DNA of 64,000 nt from Actinacidiphila paucisporea (GCF_900142575.1 NZ_FRBI01000005.1:1-64000); one strand, 5' to 3'. Positions 44,315 to 52,332 are shown, numbered from the stretch's first letter. Numbers and translations: made by a program. Notes: generated by a model from the sequence alone, not told the origin.

Positions 44315-44368
44315 GTGAACGCTGTATCCATGTGGGTGCTCCCCCTCCCGTCACGGTCGGGCGACTGA
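44315..44368 (+). CDS. 17-residue leader peptide ahead of the hydrolase gene
   Basis: The peptide MNAVSMWVLPLPSRSGD starts with GTG nine bases after a near-perfect ribosome site (GGAGGTGA, 44301-44308), far better than that of the next gene. Its stop lies in the loop of a hairpin: GGCGAC (44360-44365) with GTCGCC (44376-44381). A second hairpin follows, CGGGAGcGCC (44381-44390) with GGCaCTCCCG (44401-44410), one mismatch, and ends 13 bases before the hydrolase start. The strong site, tiny ORF and paired hairpins suggest an attenuator in which ribosome stalling alters expression of the hydrolase. The rest of the 44087-44314 gap shows nothing recognisable. Confidence 0.6.
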   Translation: MNAVSMWVLPLPSRSGD

Positions 44369-44423
44369 CGCTGGTGTCGCCGGGAGCGCCTCGACAACAG
44401 GGCACTCCCGAAAGGCACCACCT

Positions 44424-45191
44424 GTGCATTCTCTGCAGTTCACCGCCGAGTCCTCGTCGAACGGCCTGCTTCAGCGCGACTTCACCGTGGGCGGTGTCCC
44501 CGGTGTCCTCTGGTCGCCGGCCCATGCTGGGGGCGAGCGCGCGCCCCTGGTCCTGATGGCCCACGGCGGCGGCAACCACAAGACGCACCCGGCGATGGCC
44601 GGACGCGCGCGGCTCCTCGTCACCGGCTGCGGCTTCCACGTCGCCGTCATCGACGCACCCGGGCACGGCGACCGGCCGCGTACGGCGCACGACGAGGCGG
44701 AAATCGCCGAGCTGTTCCGGGCGCGGGCGGCGGGCGAGCCGGAAGGCCCGATCGTCGTGCGCTACAACGACCACCTGGCGCAGCTCGCCGTACCCGAATA
44801 CCGGGCGACGCTGGACGCCCTCCAGGAGCTCCCGGAGATCGGCGGCGCGGGGCCGGTCGGCTTCTGGGGCATCAACATGGGCACCGCGATCGGCGTTCCG
44901 TTTGTGGCGGCCGAGCCCAGGATCACCGCCGCGGTCTTCGGCCAGCACTGGCCCGACGTCCTGGCCGAGAAGGCGAAGCTGATCACGATTCCGATCGAGT
45001 ACGACATGCAGTGGGACGACGAGCACATCTCGCGCGAGGAGGGCCTCGCGCTCTTCGACGCCTTCGCCTCGGCGGAGAAGTCGTTGCACGTGAATTCGGG
45101 CAGGCACAAGGAGTTGCCCCGGTTCGAGGCCGACAGCGCGGCCCGCTTCTTCGCCCGGCACCTCGGCGCAGCCGTCACCGCGTCGGCCTGA
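44424..45191 (+). CDS. Alpha/beta hydrolase (dienelactone-hydrolase-like) with Asn in the nucleophile position
   Basis: A 255-residue alpha/beta-hydrolase fold protein: the oxyanion strand LVLMAHGGGNHK, VAVIDAPGHGDR, the nucleophile elbow GFWGINMGTAIG, an acidic residue in MQWDDEH (198-199) and the catalytic His candidate in NSGRHKELP (228). The elbow usually reads GxSxG; here the Ser is Asn 151, confirmed in the DNA (ATC AAC ATG). The protein may be catalytically changed or a binding protein. GTG 44424 follows GAAAGG. It is preceded by a leader peptide and hairpins and followed by a terminator. Confidence 0.82.
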   Translation: MHSLQFTAESSSNGLLQRDFTVGGVPGVLWSPAHAGGERAPLVLMAHGGGNHKTHPAMAGRARLLVTGCGFHVAVIDAPGHGDRPRTAHDEAEIAELFRARAAGEPEGPIVVRYNDHLAQLAVPEYRATLDALQELPEIGGAGPVGFWGINMGTAIGVPFVAAEPRITAAVFGQHWPDVLAEKAKLITIPIEYDMQWDDEHISREEGLALFDAFASAEKSLHVNSGRHKELPRFEADSAARFFARHLGAAVTASA

Positions 45192-45198
45192 CCTGACC

Positions 45199-45236
45199 GG
45201 TCGCGGCGCCACCCGGCGAACGGGCACGCCGCGACC
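45199..45236 (+). terminator. Terminator hairpin after the hydrolase gene
   Basis: GGTCGCGGCG (45199-45208) pairs with CGCCGCGACC (45227-45236); an inner CCCG/CGGG stem (45212-45215 and 45221-45224) closes the loop GCGAA. It starts eight bases after the stop. Confidence 0.8.
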
Positions 45237-45345
45237 GCGAGGTCCGCCACCACCGCTCCGGGTTCCAAGCCCCCCGACGCCGCCGCGGAGTGATGAGGCG
45301 GCCCTCCGTCCGAGCGCCGCACGGACTCGTCAGACCGCGCGCGGG

Positions 45346-45531
45346 TTGCCCGCGATGATCGGCCTCGCCGCGCTGTGGGCGGTCTTCGAGGTCGGCTACT
45401 ACGGGCTGTACGTGTGGTTCGTCGGCCGCCTGCAGCACGTCATCTCGCGGGCGGCCGTACGCAGGCGGCTGGAGCAGGTCTCCGGCGGAGTCCTGCTGCT
45501 GCTCGGCATACGGATGGCCGTCGAGGGCTGA
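45346..45531 (+). pseudogene. LysE-family transporter remnant (C-terminal third only)
   Basis: About 60 codons that match the end of LysE/RhtB exporters: a membrane helix (IGLAALWAVFEVGYYGLYVWFVG), then RAAVRRRLEQVSGGVLLLLGIRMAVE. Family members are about 200 residues; the N-terminal four helices are absent and no sequence upstream (45237-45345) resembles them. No ribosome site precedes the TTG at 45346. It is probably a dead fragment. Confidence 0.72.
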
Positions 45532-45546
45532 GGGTGCCCCCTGCGG

Positions 45547-45768
45547 TCACCTCGCCGCCGGGGCGCCGCGGACCGTGAGGTCGGCCAGCAGGGACTCCGT
45601 GGCGGCCGCCACCGCGTCAACCGCCGCGTCGAAGGCCTCCTGGTTGTGGGCCGCGGGGGCGCGGAAACCGGAGATCTTGCGTACGTACTGCAGGGCGGCC
45701 GCGCGGATGTCCTCGTCGTGGACCTCGGGGGTCATCGGGGGGCGCAGGGTCTTGATGCTTCGGCACAT
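45547..45768 (-). CDS. DUF2277 family protein
   Basis: A 73-residue protein that begins MCRSIKTLRPP and continues EVHDEDIRAAALQYVRKISGF, the signature of DUF2277. This is a small conserved bacterial family of unknown function, in which the N-terminal Cys and the IKTLR segment are invariant as I know it. GGAGG stands almost against the ATG (one base between), which is an unusually tight ribosome site. It ends 15 bases from the LysE remnant on the other strand. Confidence 0.85.
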   Translation of the reverse strand: MCRSIKTLRPPMTPEVHDEDIRAAALQYVRKISGFRAPAAHNQEAFDAAVDAVAAATESLLADLTVRGAPAAR

Positions 45769-45943
45769 GCCTCCAGTGTGCCGCGCGGGTCCGACAGCCC
45801 GGCCCCGTCGGCCGCCCGGCGCCGGGAGGGGGCCGGGCCGCGCTCGGCCGGCGGAAAGCCCGCGCTCGACCCGGAACGTCAACAACCCGCCCGCTCCTGC
45901 CTCTTGGCTCACACCCGGCACCGGTGCTTCAATGCCTTCCATT

Positions 45944-45964
45944 GGTTAGGAACCTTTCCTAACC
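45944..45964 (+). promoter_or_regulatory. CsnR-type operator upstream of the chitosanase gene
   Basis: A perfect inverted repeat, GGTTAGGAA (45944-45952) and TTCCTAACC (45956-45964) with the 3-base centre CCT, 60 bases ahead of the chitosanase start. It matches the TTAGGAAA-TTTCCTAA type of box bound by CsnR, the ROK-family repressor of streptomycete chitosanase genes. The csnR gene is not in the window. Confidence 0.75.
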
Positions 45965-46024
45965 GCACAGCCACGCACCGCAGTGGCCGCCCCGCCACGG
46001 GCGCGGCCGGAAACGGAGACGCAC

Positions 46025-46960
46025 GTGCACCAGTCCCCCCACGGAACCACCGCCACCACTGGTACCACCAGCACCCGACGCGGCCACCGCGCCTCGCGGC
46101 CCAGCCGCCGCATCGCCCTGATCGCCGCGGCCGGCGTACTGGCCGGCGGCGGCGCCTCGCTCGCGCTCGCCGGCAGCGGCCAGGCGGCGACCCCCGCCGC
46201 GGCGCAGCACCGTACGAACGCGGCGGCGCCCGCGGCCACCGGCACCGGCCTGGCCGACCCGCACAAGAAGGAGATCGCGATGGAGCTGGTCTCCTCCGCC
46301 GAGAACTCCTCGCTGGACTGGAAGGCCCAGTACAAGTACATCGAGGACATCGGCGACGGCCGCGGCTACACCGCCGGCATCATCGGCTTCTGCTCCGGCA
46401 CCGGCGACATGCTGGAGCTGGTCCAGCACTACACCGACCTCGAACCCGGCAACGGGCTGGCGAAGTACCTGCCCGCACTGGAGCGGGTGAACGGCACCGA
46501 CTCGCACTCGGGCCTCGGCTCGGCCTTCGTCAGCGCCTGGAAGACCGCCGCGAAGGACACCGTCTTCCAGCAGGCGCAGAACGACGAGCGCGACAGCGTC
46601 TACTTCAACCCGTCGGTGAACCAGGCCAAGTCCGACGGCCTGGGCACCCTCGGGCAGTTCATCTACTACGACGCCATCGTCATGCACGGCCCCGGCGACG
46701 ACTCCGTCAGCTTCGGCGGCATCCGCAAGACCGCGATGAAAAAGGCCAAGACCCCGGCGCAGGGCGGCAACGAGACCACCTACCTCAACGCCTTCCTCGA
46801 CGCCCGCAAGGCCGCGATGAAGACCGAGGACGCGCACGACGACACCAGCCGCGTCGACACCGAGCAGCGCCCGTTCCTCCAGGCGGGCAACCTCAACCTC
46901 GACCCGCCGCTGCACTGGAAGACCTACGGGGACTCGTACCAGATCCTCACCCTGCCGTAA
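46025..46960 (+). CDS. GH46 chitosanase, secreted
   Basis: A 311-residue enzyme that cuts beta-1,4 links in chitosan. A long basic signal peptide with a hydrophobic core (RRIALIAAAGVLAGGGASLALAGSGQA) is followed by an Ala/Thr spacer. The GH46 domain begins at LADPHKKEIAMELVSSAENSS. The catalytic Glu is in SAENSS and the Asp in EDIGDGRGYT, the two known acids of the family; further landmarks are GFCSGTGDML and QFIYYDAIVMHGPG. GTG 46025 has GGAG six bases upstream. It is controlled by the inverted repeat at 45944-45964 and followed by a strong terminator. Confidence 0.94.
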   Translation: MHQSPHGTTATTGTTSTRRGHRASRPSRRIALIAAAGVLAGGGASLALAGSGQAATPAAAQHRTNAAAPAATGTGLADPHKKEIAMELVSSAENSSLDWKAQYKYIEDIGDGRGYTAGIIGFCSGTGDMLELVQHYTDLEPGNGLAKYLPALERVNGTDSHSGLGSAFVSAWKTAAKDTVFQQAQNDERDSVYFNPSVNQAKSDGLGTLGQFIYYDAIVMHGPGDDSVSFGGIRKTAMKKAKTPAQGGNETTYLNAFLDARKAAMKTEDAHDDTSRVDTEQRPFLQAGNLNLDPPLHWKTYGDSYQILTLP

Positions 46961-46966
46961 CGGCGG

Positions 46967-47010
46967 GCAGCGGCCCGGACGCGCCCGCCATCCCGCGTCC
47001 GGGCCGCTGC
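46967..47010 (+). terminator. Terminator after the chitosanase gene
   Basis: A perfect 17-bp stem: left arm 46967-46983 (GCAGCGGCCC...), right arm 46994-47010, loop of ten bases. It begins six bases beyond the chitosanase stop. Confidence 0.87.
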
Positions 47011-47076
47011 TAGGCTCCGCGTACGCCCGCAGAGGTCCGATGTCTGCACGCCCGTACGAGTGAGGAGTCGCCGCCC

Positions 47077-47499
47077 ATGCTGCGCTACCAGCTGACCCAC
47101 CCGACGATTCTGGCCGCACTGGCATCCGCGGGCCACGGCTCCCGGGTACTGATCAGCGACGGCCACTACCCGCACACCACCGGCGCCAACCCGGCCGCCC
47201 AGCGCGTCTACCTCAATCTCGCCCCCGACCGGCTCCTGGTCACCGAGGTCCTCGCCGCCCTGGCCGACGCGGCCCCGATCGAGTCCGCCACCGTCATGAC
47301 CCCGCCCCCCGACCACCCCGAACCCCCCGTCTTCGCCGACTTCCGCACCGCCCTCCCCCACCTGCCGACCCTCACCCCCCTGGACCGCTTCGCTTTCTAC
47401 GACGCCGCCCGCGCCCCGGACACGGCACTGGTCATCGCCACGGGCGACCGGCGTACGTACGCCAACCTGCTACTGACCCTCGGTGTCCGCCAGGCCTGA
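47077..47499 (+). CDS. RbsD/FucU family sugar mutarotase-like protein
   Basis: A 140-residue protein of the RbsD/FucU fold. It has LRYQLTHPTILAALASAGHGSRVLISDGHYP with the conserved His and Asp, GANPAAQRVYLNLAPDRLLVTEVL, and the terminal FAFYDAARAPDTALVIATGDRRTYANLLLTLGV. Members interconvert anomers of ribose or fucose; the FYDAAR and RTYAN segments favour the FucU side. No sugar transporter or kinase gene is adjacent, so its pathway is open. ATG 47077 follows GAGGAG nine bases upstream. Confidence 0.85.
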   Translation: MLRYQLTHPTILAALASAGHGSRVLISDGHYPHTTGANPAAQRVYLNLAPDRLLVTEVLAALADAAPIESATVMTPPPDHPEPPVFADFRTALPHLPTLTPLDRFAFYDAARAPDTALVIATGDRRTYANLLLTLGVRQA

Positions 47500-47529
47500 G
47501 ACGCCGGCGTCCCCGACCCCCGCCGCCGG

Positions 47530-47807
47530 TCAACTACGGCTGCGCTCCCGCGGCTCGTCGCCGACGGCAGCCTCGTCCGTCCCGAAGAACGCGTCCGCTT
47601 CCTGACGCATGCGCGCGTGGTCCACCCGCGGCAGCCTCCGGTGCCGCTCCACCAGTTCCTCGGCGCTCAGCCGCCGCCTGCGGGCGACGGGGCGCAGTTC
47701 GGCGACCTCGATGCCATTCCGGGTGATGCGGTAGGTCTCTCCCGCCTCTACCGCGTCCATGACTGCGGCCCAGTTGTCGCGCAGGCGCGCTGGGCGATGG
47801 TCTTCAC
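47530..47807 (-). pseudogene. Phd/YefM-type antitoxin, frameshifted, no toxin partner
   Basis: Codons after the break read LRDNWAAVMDAVEAGETYRITRNGIEVAELRPVARRRR, the Phd/YefM fold. The expected N-terminus lies in another frame: GTG at 47807 reads VKTIAQRA, and a missing base near 47787 (GCGCCTGCGC where GCGCCCTGCGC would keep frame) shifts it out. In the open frame the protein would start at 47823 with unrelated residues. Downstream on the same strand, where a VapC/Doc/RelE toxin would be, only 30 bases remain before the convergent RbsD/FucU gene. Such proteins normally repress their own operon and neutralise a toxin. Confidence 0.65.
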
Positions 47808-48013
47808 CCGCCCTGTGTAGCACCGCGTGTTCTCACTGGGCTGCGCAAGCCCGAGCGGGTCTCCTGACGGAGGAGGCGCACGGCCGTCGACCGCCACCCG
47901 CCGCAAGCAGTCAGGGCACGGCAAGTCGGGCGTAAGAGAGCGAAGAGGGCGCGCGGACGGCTAGGGTTTCGGACGCATCGGGGGTGTCACGGAACGTGGG
48001 GAGTGGGGGCCGT

Positions 48014-50011
48014 ATGCGTGAGATGAGCAAGGGGAGCAATGTCGGTCTCGCCGAGCTGAGCGGTGAGACCGGCGCGGTCATCGCGCGGCTGGGATGGAGC
48101 AGTGCGAGCGCGGACGGGGACGCCGACGTGTCCGTGCTGCTGCTCGGGGCGCACGGGAAGGTGCGCGGCGACGGGGACTTCTACTTCTACAACCACCCGG
48201 CCGCCGATGACGGAAGCGTGCAGCTGCTGGGCAAGACGCCCACGGACAACGGCAGTGAGGACCGCATCGGGCTCGACCTGGCGGCGACACCTGCCGACGT
48301 CGAGCGGATCGTGCTGGCGGCGAGCCGCTACGGCGGGGCCGGGTTCGGTGATCTGGAGGACCTGCGGCTGACGCTGGCCGACCGCGGCGGCGAGGAATTG
48401 CTGGGATTCTCGGTCGACGGACTCGGCGAGATGCGGGCGGTGATCTTCGCGGAGCTCTACCGGCGGGACGGCGGCTGGAAGTTCCGGGCCGTCGGACAGG
48501 GCTACGACACCGGGCTCGCCGGGTTGGCCACGGACTTCGGCATCGACGTGGACGACGCCGAGGAGGCGGACGAAGCCGAGGAGGCTGACGGAGCCGGGCC
48601 GCCCGGGGAGGCGACGGCGGAGGTGGAGCCGGTGCCGCCCGTGCCGGCGGTGCCCGCCGTGCCGAAGCGGCCGCGCACCGCGCGGAAGAAGGTCACGCTG
48701 CCGGCCGTCGCCCGCAAGTCGCTGGCGGAGAACGACTCCTGGCACCAGGCCCGGCTCTTCCCCTGCGGCTCGCTCAAGAGCGACCGCGAGCGGGAGACGC
48801 GCGCGACCTCCGTCCTGCTGGCGGTGATGGCCCAGGTGCCGGAGTACGGTCGGCGGCTGACCGCCGGGTTCGGGGCGCCCGCCGGGCGGATGGAGACCTT
48901 CACCGAGGTCACGCTGCCGCACGGGGAGACCCCGCGGCGGCCGGACGGCCTGGTCCGCGTCGAGCGGGCGGGCAAGCTGTGGACGGCCCTGGTCGAGACG
49001 AAGACCAACGGCAACGCGCTGCGGGCCGCGCAGGTGCAGGACTACATGGACATCGCCGCCCGTCGCGGTTACGAGGCGGTGGTCACCGTCTCCAACGACG
49101 TGGCGCTGGACGGCAGTCCGCCGGTCGACGTACGGATTGACGGCCGCCGCAAGCACAAGGTGGCGCTGTGGCACCTGTCCTGGGCGGAAGCCGCGCACCA
49201 GGCGCAGATGCTGATCAGGCACGAGGGAGTGGGCAATGCCGCGCACGCCTGGCTGCTCCAGGAGTTGCTGTCCTACCTGCAGCACGACAACTCCGGCTGC
49301 CACGGCTTCCAGAACATGGGCCCCGCCTGGGTGCCGGTGCGCAAGGGCATCGACGAGGAGACGCTGTGCGAGGGCGACGCGCGCGCCGTCGAGGTGGTGG
49401 CCAGCTGGGAACGGCTGATCCGGCAGGTGTGCCTGCGGCTCGGCGGCGAGCTGGGCCAGAAAGTGCTCCCCGTGCAGCGAGTCAAGCGCGGCACCGACCC
49501 GCTGGCCCGCCGGGCCTCGCAGGCCGACCAGCTGTGCAGGGACGGGAGGTTGGAAGCCGAGTTGCGCATCCAGGACGTCCCCGGCGTACTCGCGCTCACC
49601 GCGGATCTGCGCACCGGGCGGCTCCGTACGTCCATCGAGGTGCCGGTCCCGGAGCAGGGTCAGCCGCTGACCTGGGCGAAACGCCTGATGCGGCAACTCG
49701 CAGACGCGCCGGCCGACATCCACGTGGAGACCCTGACCGACGGCCAGGCCAACGGCCCGCGCGGCACGCTGGAGCGGCTGCGGCCCGAGCCGGCGGATCT
49801 GCTGCCGCGCGACGGTGCGCGAATCACCGGCTTCCGGCTGTCGCTGTTCAAGGGCATGGGCAGTAGGCGCGGCAGCGCCGAGACCGGCTTCATCCGGAGC
49901 GTGGACGAGGCGGTGGACCGCTTCCACGCGACCGTCGTGCTCGCGCTGGAACGACGGACCCCCACCCCCCGCAAGGCGGCACCAGCGGCGCTGCTGGGGG
50001 CCGGAGCGTGA
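48014..50011 (+). CDS. TerD-domain protein fused to a PD-(D/E)xK nuclease-like domain
   Basis: A 665-residue fusion. Residues 1-185 are a TerD domain with the Asp-rich calcium-binding pattern (DGDADVSVLLLG, RGDGDFYFYN, RIGLDLAATP, FAELYRRDGGWKFRAVGQGY). An acidic and Pro/Val linker (190-235) follows. The large C-terminal part holds a nuclease core with TFTEVTLP, RPDGLVRV (Asp near 309) and ALVETKTNG (E-x-K near 326), the arrangement of PD-(D/E)xK enzymes. A further ~300 residues have no name. TerD proteins belong to stress and phage-resistance (Ter) systems, often with vWA partners, and a vWA gene follows here. The ATG at 48014 begins the typical TerD N-terminus; a GTG at 47984 is possible. 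Confidence 0.8.
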   Translation: MREMSKGSNVGLAELSGETGAVIARLGWSSASADGDADVSVLLLGAHGKVRGDGDFYFYNHPAADDGSVQLLGKTPTDNGSEDRIGLDLAATPADVERIVLAASRYGGAGFGDLEDLRLTLADRGGEELLGFSVDGLGEMRAVIFAELYRRDGGWKFRAVGQGYDTGLAGLATDFGIDVDDAEEADEAEEADGAGPPGEATAEVEPVPPVPAVPAVPKRPRTARKKVTLPAVARKSLAENDSWHQARLFPCGSLKSDRERETRATSVLLAVMAQVPEYGRRLTAGFGAPAGRMETFTEVTLPHGETPRRPDGLVRVERAGKLWTALVETKTNGNALRAAQVQDYMDIAARRGYEAVVTVSNDVALDGSPPVDVRIDGRRKHKVALWHLSWAEAAHQAQMLIRHEGVGNAAHAWLLQELLSYLQHDNSGCHGFQNMGPAWVPVRKGIDEETLCEGDARAVEVVASWERLIRQVCLRLGGELGQKVLPVQRVKRGTDPLARRASQADQLCRDGRLEAELRIQDVPGVLALTADLRTGRLRTSIEVPVPEQGQPLTWAKRLMRQLADAPADIHVETLTDGQANGPRGTLERLRPEPADLLPRDGARITGFRLSLFKGMGSRRGSAETGFIRSVDEAVDRFHATVVLALERRTPTPRKAAPAALLGAGA

Positions 50012-50103
50012 GCGCGGGGCGCGGCTGGGCTCTGCCCGAGTTCGGCCGGCGGTTCGGGCCAAGTGCCGGACAGCCTTCCGCCCCGGGAGGATAATCCCGC
50101 CGT

Positions 50104-50856
50104 ATGGCCATCGACTACCGCAAGCGCCCCAAGGCGCCCTCCGCCGGCGCGATCACTCTGGAGAAGGTCGCGCACAGCGCCCCTGAACTGGTCAGCCTCT
50201 ACAAGACCGCCGCGGTCTCACTGGCCAAGCACGAGGTCAGCGGCCAGCGGGCCGCGGTGTATCTGGTGTTGGACCGCTCGGGGAGCATGCGGCCGTACTA
50301 CAGGGACGGGTCCGTGCAGCATCTGGCGGAGCAGACCCTCGCGTTGGCAGCGAATTTGGACGACGACGGGGTGGTGCCGGTCGTCTTCTTCTCGACGGAG
50401 GTCGACGGAGTCGCCGAGATCGGCCTGGACGCCTTCCGGGACCGGATCAATCCGCTGCACGAGTCCATGGGGCCTCTGGGGCGGACGAACTACCACCTGG
50501 CCATGCAGGCGGTCATCGACCACTACCAGTCGTGCGGGGCCGACGACCCGGCCTTCGTGGTCTTCCAGACGGACGGTTCGCCGACCTCAAAGGCCGCGGC
50601 GGAGCACGTGCTCTGTACGGCGGCGAAGTTGCCGATCTTCTGGCAGTTCATCGGCTTCGGCGACGACGAGTTCCGTTTCCTCCGCAAGCTCGATGAGCTT
50701 CCGGTGCCGGAGCGGCGCGTCATCGACAACGCCGGCTTCTTCGCCGCGGGGAAGGCGCCGAAGGACATCTCGGACGGGGACCTCTACGACGCCCTGCTCG
50801 GGGAGTTCCCGGCGTGGCTGGCCGCCGCCCGCGACGCCGGGGTCGTCAGCGGCTGA
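50104..50856 (+). CDS. von Willebrand factor A domain protein of the tellurite-resistance (TerF/TerY-like) type
   Basis: A 250-residue vWA protein. The metal-ion-dependent adhesion site is complete: DRSGSM (near 57), the Thr in LGRTNYHLAM and the Asp in FQTDGSPTS. The N-terminus (IDYRKRPKAPS, SLYKTAAVSLAKH) and the tail (GDLYDALLGEFPAWLAAA) match the cytosolic vWA proteins found in Ter operons. There it may scaffold TerD-type proteins. It follows the TerD-nuclease fusion by 92 bases on the same strand. ATG 50104 follows GGGAGG. Confidence 0.88.
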   Translation: MAIDYRKRPKAPSAGAITLEKVAHSAPELVSLYKTAAVSLAKHEVSGQRAAVYLVLDRSGSMRPYYRDGSVQHLAEQTLALAANLDDDGVVPVVFFSTEVDGVAEIGLDAFRDRINPLHESMGPLGRTNYHLAMQAVIDHYQSCGADDPAFVVFQTDGSPTSKAAAEHVLCTAAKLPIFWQFIGFGDDEFRFLRKLDELPVPERRVIDNAGFFAAGKAPKDISDGDLYDALLGEFPAWLAAARDAGVVSG

Positions 50857-50958
50857 GTCAGGAGCCGTGTGCGCGCCGGGTCATGCCGGGTGTTCGACGG
50901 GACGGGGCGGATCAGCGGTTGGCGGTACGGCCTGCGGGCCGAGGATGAGCTGATCGCC

Positions 50959-51807
50959 TCAGCGCACGGCGTCGATGGCCTTCACGATCAGAGCGCGCGC
51001 TTCCGTCCCGTATACGGCATGCCGGGCCAGTTCGGCGTAGGCCTCGACGTACTGGGCGACCTCGGGCGGTTGCGTGATGGTCAGGTAGCCGGATACCAGC
51101 TCGACGTTGACCTGCGCGGAGTCGAACACCCAGAAGCCCTCGACCGGCATGCGAGTCCGGTCTGGCCCGGCCGGGATAACGCCCACGCTGACGCTCGGCA
51201 GCGCGCTGACCGTGATCAGGTGCCCGAGCTGTCCGACCATTACCTCCGCACCGCCGATCCCGGATCGCAGCACGGACTCTTCCAGGAGAAAGGCCCAGGT
51301 CTTCCCCGGCTGGTGCAGTAGCTGTTGCCGCTCCATCCGCGCATCGACGGCCGCCGCGACGTCGTCGACCTCGACGCGGCGGCGTTGGACCGCGCGCAGC
51401 ACGGCTTCGGTGTAGGTGCGGCCCTGGATCAGGCCCGGGATGAACCACGAGGAGTACGCCCGGAAGCGGGTAGTGCGCTCGAACAGCGGACGGACGGCTA
51501 CCTGGGCGTGGCGTAGGCCGGCGCGCTCCATGCGCCGCCACTCGACGAACATGCCCTCGACGGCTCGCAGGGATGCGACCAGGGCAGGTGCTTGGTCGTC
51601 GGCGGAGCAGGCGCTGCACCATGCCCTGATGTCGTCGGCGGACGGGGCGGTGCGGGCGTGCTCGATACGCGAGACCTTCGAGGCGTACCAGCCGGTGGCG
51701 GCGGCGAGGTCTCGGCCGGACAGGCCAGCGTCCCGGCGGATCTCGGCTAGCCGATCGGCCAGGACCCGCCGGGCCTGCTGCACGCTGGACGATGCGGATG
51801 GCGGCAT
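50959..51807 (-). CDS. XRE-family transcriptional regulator with DUF5753 domain
   Basis: A 282-residue regulator. An N-terminal helix-turn-helix (LAEIRRDAGLSGRDLAAATGW, ASKVSRIEHAR, about 18-60) is followed by a DUF5753 domain (RTTRFRAYSSWFIPGLIQGRTYTEAVLRA, RMERQQLL, VGVIPAG). Actinomycetes carry many such genes, usually beside a small acidic DUF397 or related gene; here the partner ahead of it is a DUF6879-like gene three bases away. The DNA target may be the CGCAGAATC repeats in the promoter gap at 52696-52714 (inference). Confidence 0.9.
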   Translation of the reverse strand: MPPSASSSVQQARRVLADRLAEIRRDAGLSGRDLAAATGWYASKVSRIEHARTAPSADDIRAWCSACSADDQAPALVASLRAVEGMFVEWRRMERAGLRHAQVAVRPLFERTTRFRAYSSWFIPGLIQGRTYTEAVLRAVQRRRVEVDDVAAAVDARMERQQLLHQPGKTWAFLLEESVLRSGIGGAEVMVGQLGHLITVSALPSVSVGVIPAGPDRTRMPVEGFWVFDSAQVNVELVSGYLTITQPPEVAQYVEAYAELARHAVYGTEARALIVKAIDAVR

Positions 51808-51810
51808 GGG

Positions 51811-52332
51811 TCAGGTGGCCGGGATGTACTCCGCGTGCGGGGTGGCCCGTTCCCACACCGCCTCGAAGGCGCCGCTGAAGGTCTTGGCCAGGGCCGCGTC
51901 GGTGCGGTACTCGCGGCCGTCGTCGGCGAGCCGGCCGCCGCCGGTGAAGTGGTGGAGCAGGACGGTCTCGTCGTCGAATACCCAGAAGTCGACGGCAGGC
52001 AGGAGCAGATCGGCAGCACGGCGGCGGCTGAGCCAGCGGACGTCCTCGCCGGCCGCCAGGTTTCCGGGGGTCAGGTCGTACTCGTACAGCCCGTATGGGT
52101 GCAGGGGCTCGGAGACGACACGAGCCCGGCGCACGGTGACGCCCCGCGCGGCCGCGGCCGCGACGGCGTCGTGCCAGCCGTTCCACCAAGAGGCACGGTC
52201 GGCGATGTCGAGCCGCCGCCCCTGCTGGTAGGCCAGGTAGCCGGGATCGTCGAGCATGTAGCTGTCGCGCAGCTCCAGGTGGACCGCGGATCGCAGCGCG
52301 CCGGCAAGGGCTTCACGGGCGGGGGGTTGCAC
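51811..52332 (-). CDS. DUF6879 family protein
   Basis: A 173-residue protein with the family pattern LELRDSYMLDD, WWNGWHDAVAAAAARGVTVRRARVVSEPLHPYGLYEYDLTPGNLAAGEDVRWLSRRRA, DFWVFDDETVLLHHF and FEAVWERATPHAEY. These proteins are encoded next to DUF5753-type regulators throughout streptomycetes. Their function is unknown; the DFWVFDD motif also resembles a segment of the DUF5753 domain (EGFWVFDSA), as if they share a ligand or fold. GTG 52332 overlaps the preceding small gene by 20 bases. Confidence 0.78.
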   Translation of the reverse strand: MQPPAREALAGALRSAVHLELRDSYMLDDPGYLAYQQGRRLDIADRASWWNGWHDAVAAAAARGVTVRRARVVSEPLHPYGLYEYDLTPGNLAAGEDVRWLSRRRAADLLLPAVDFWVFDDETVLLHHFTGGGRLADDGREYRTDAALAKTFSGAFEAVWERATPHAEYIPAT

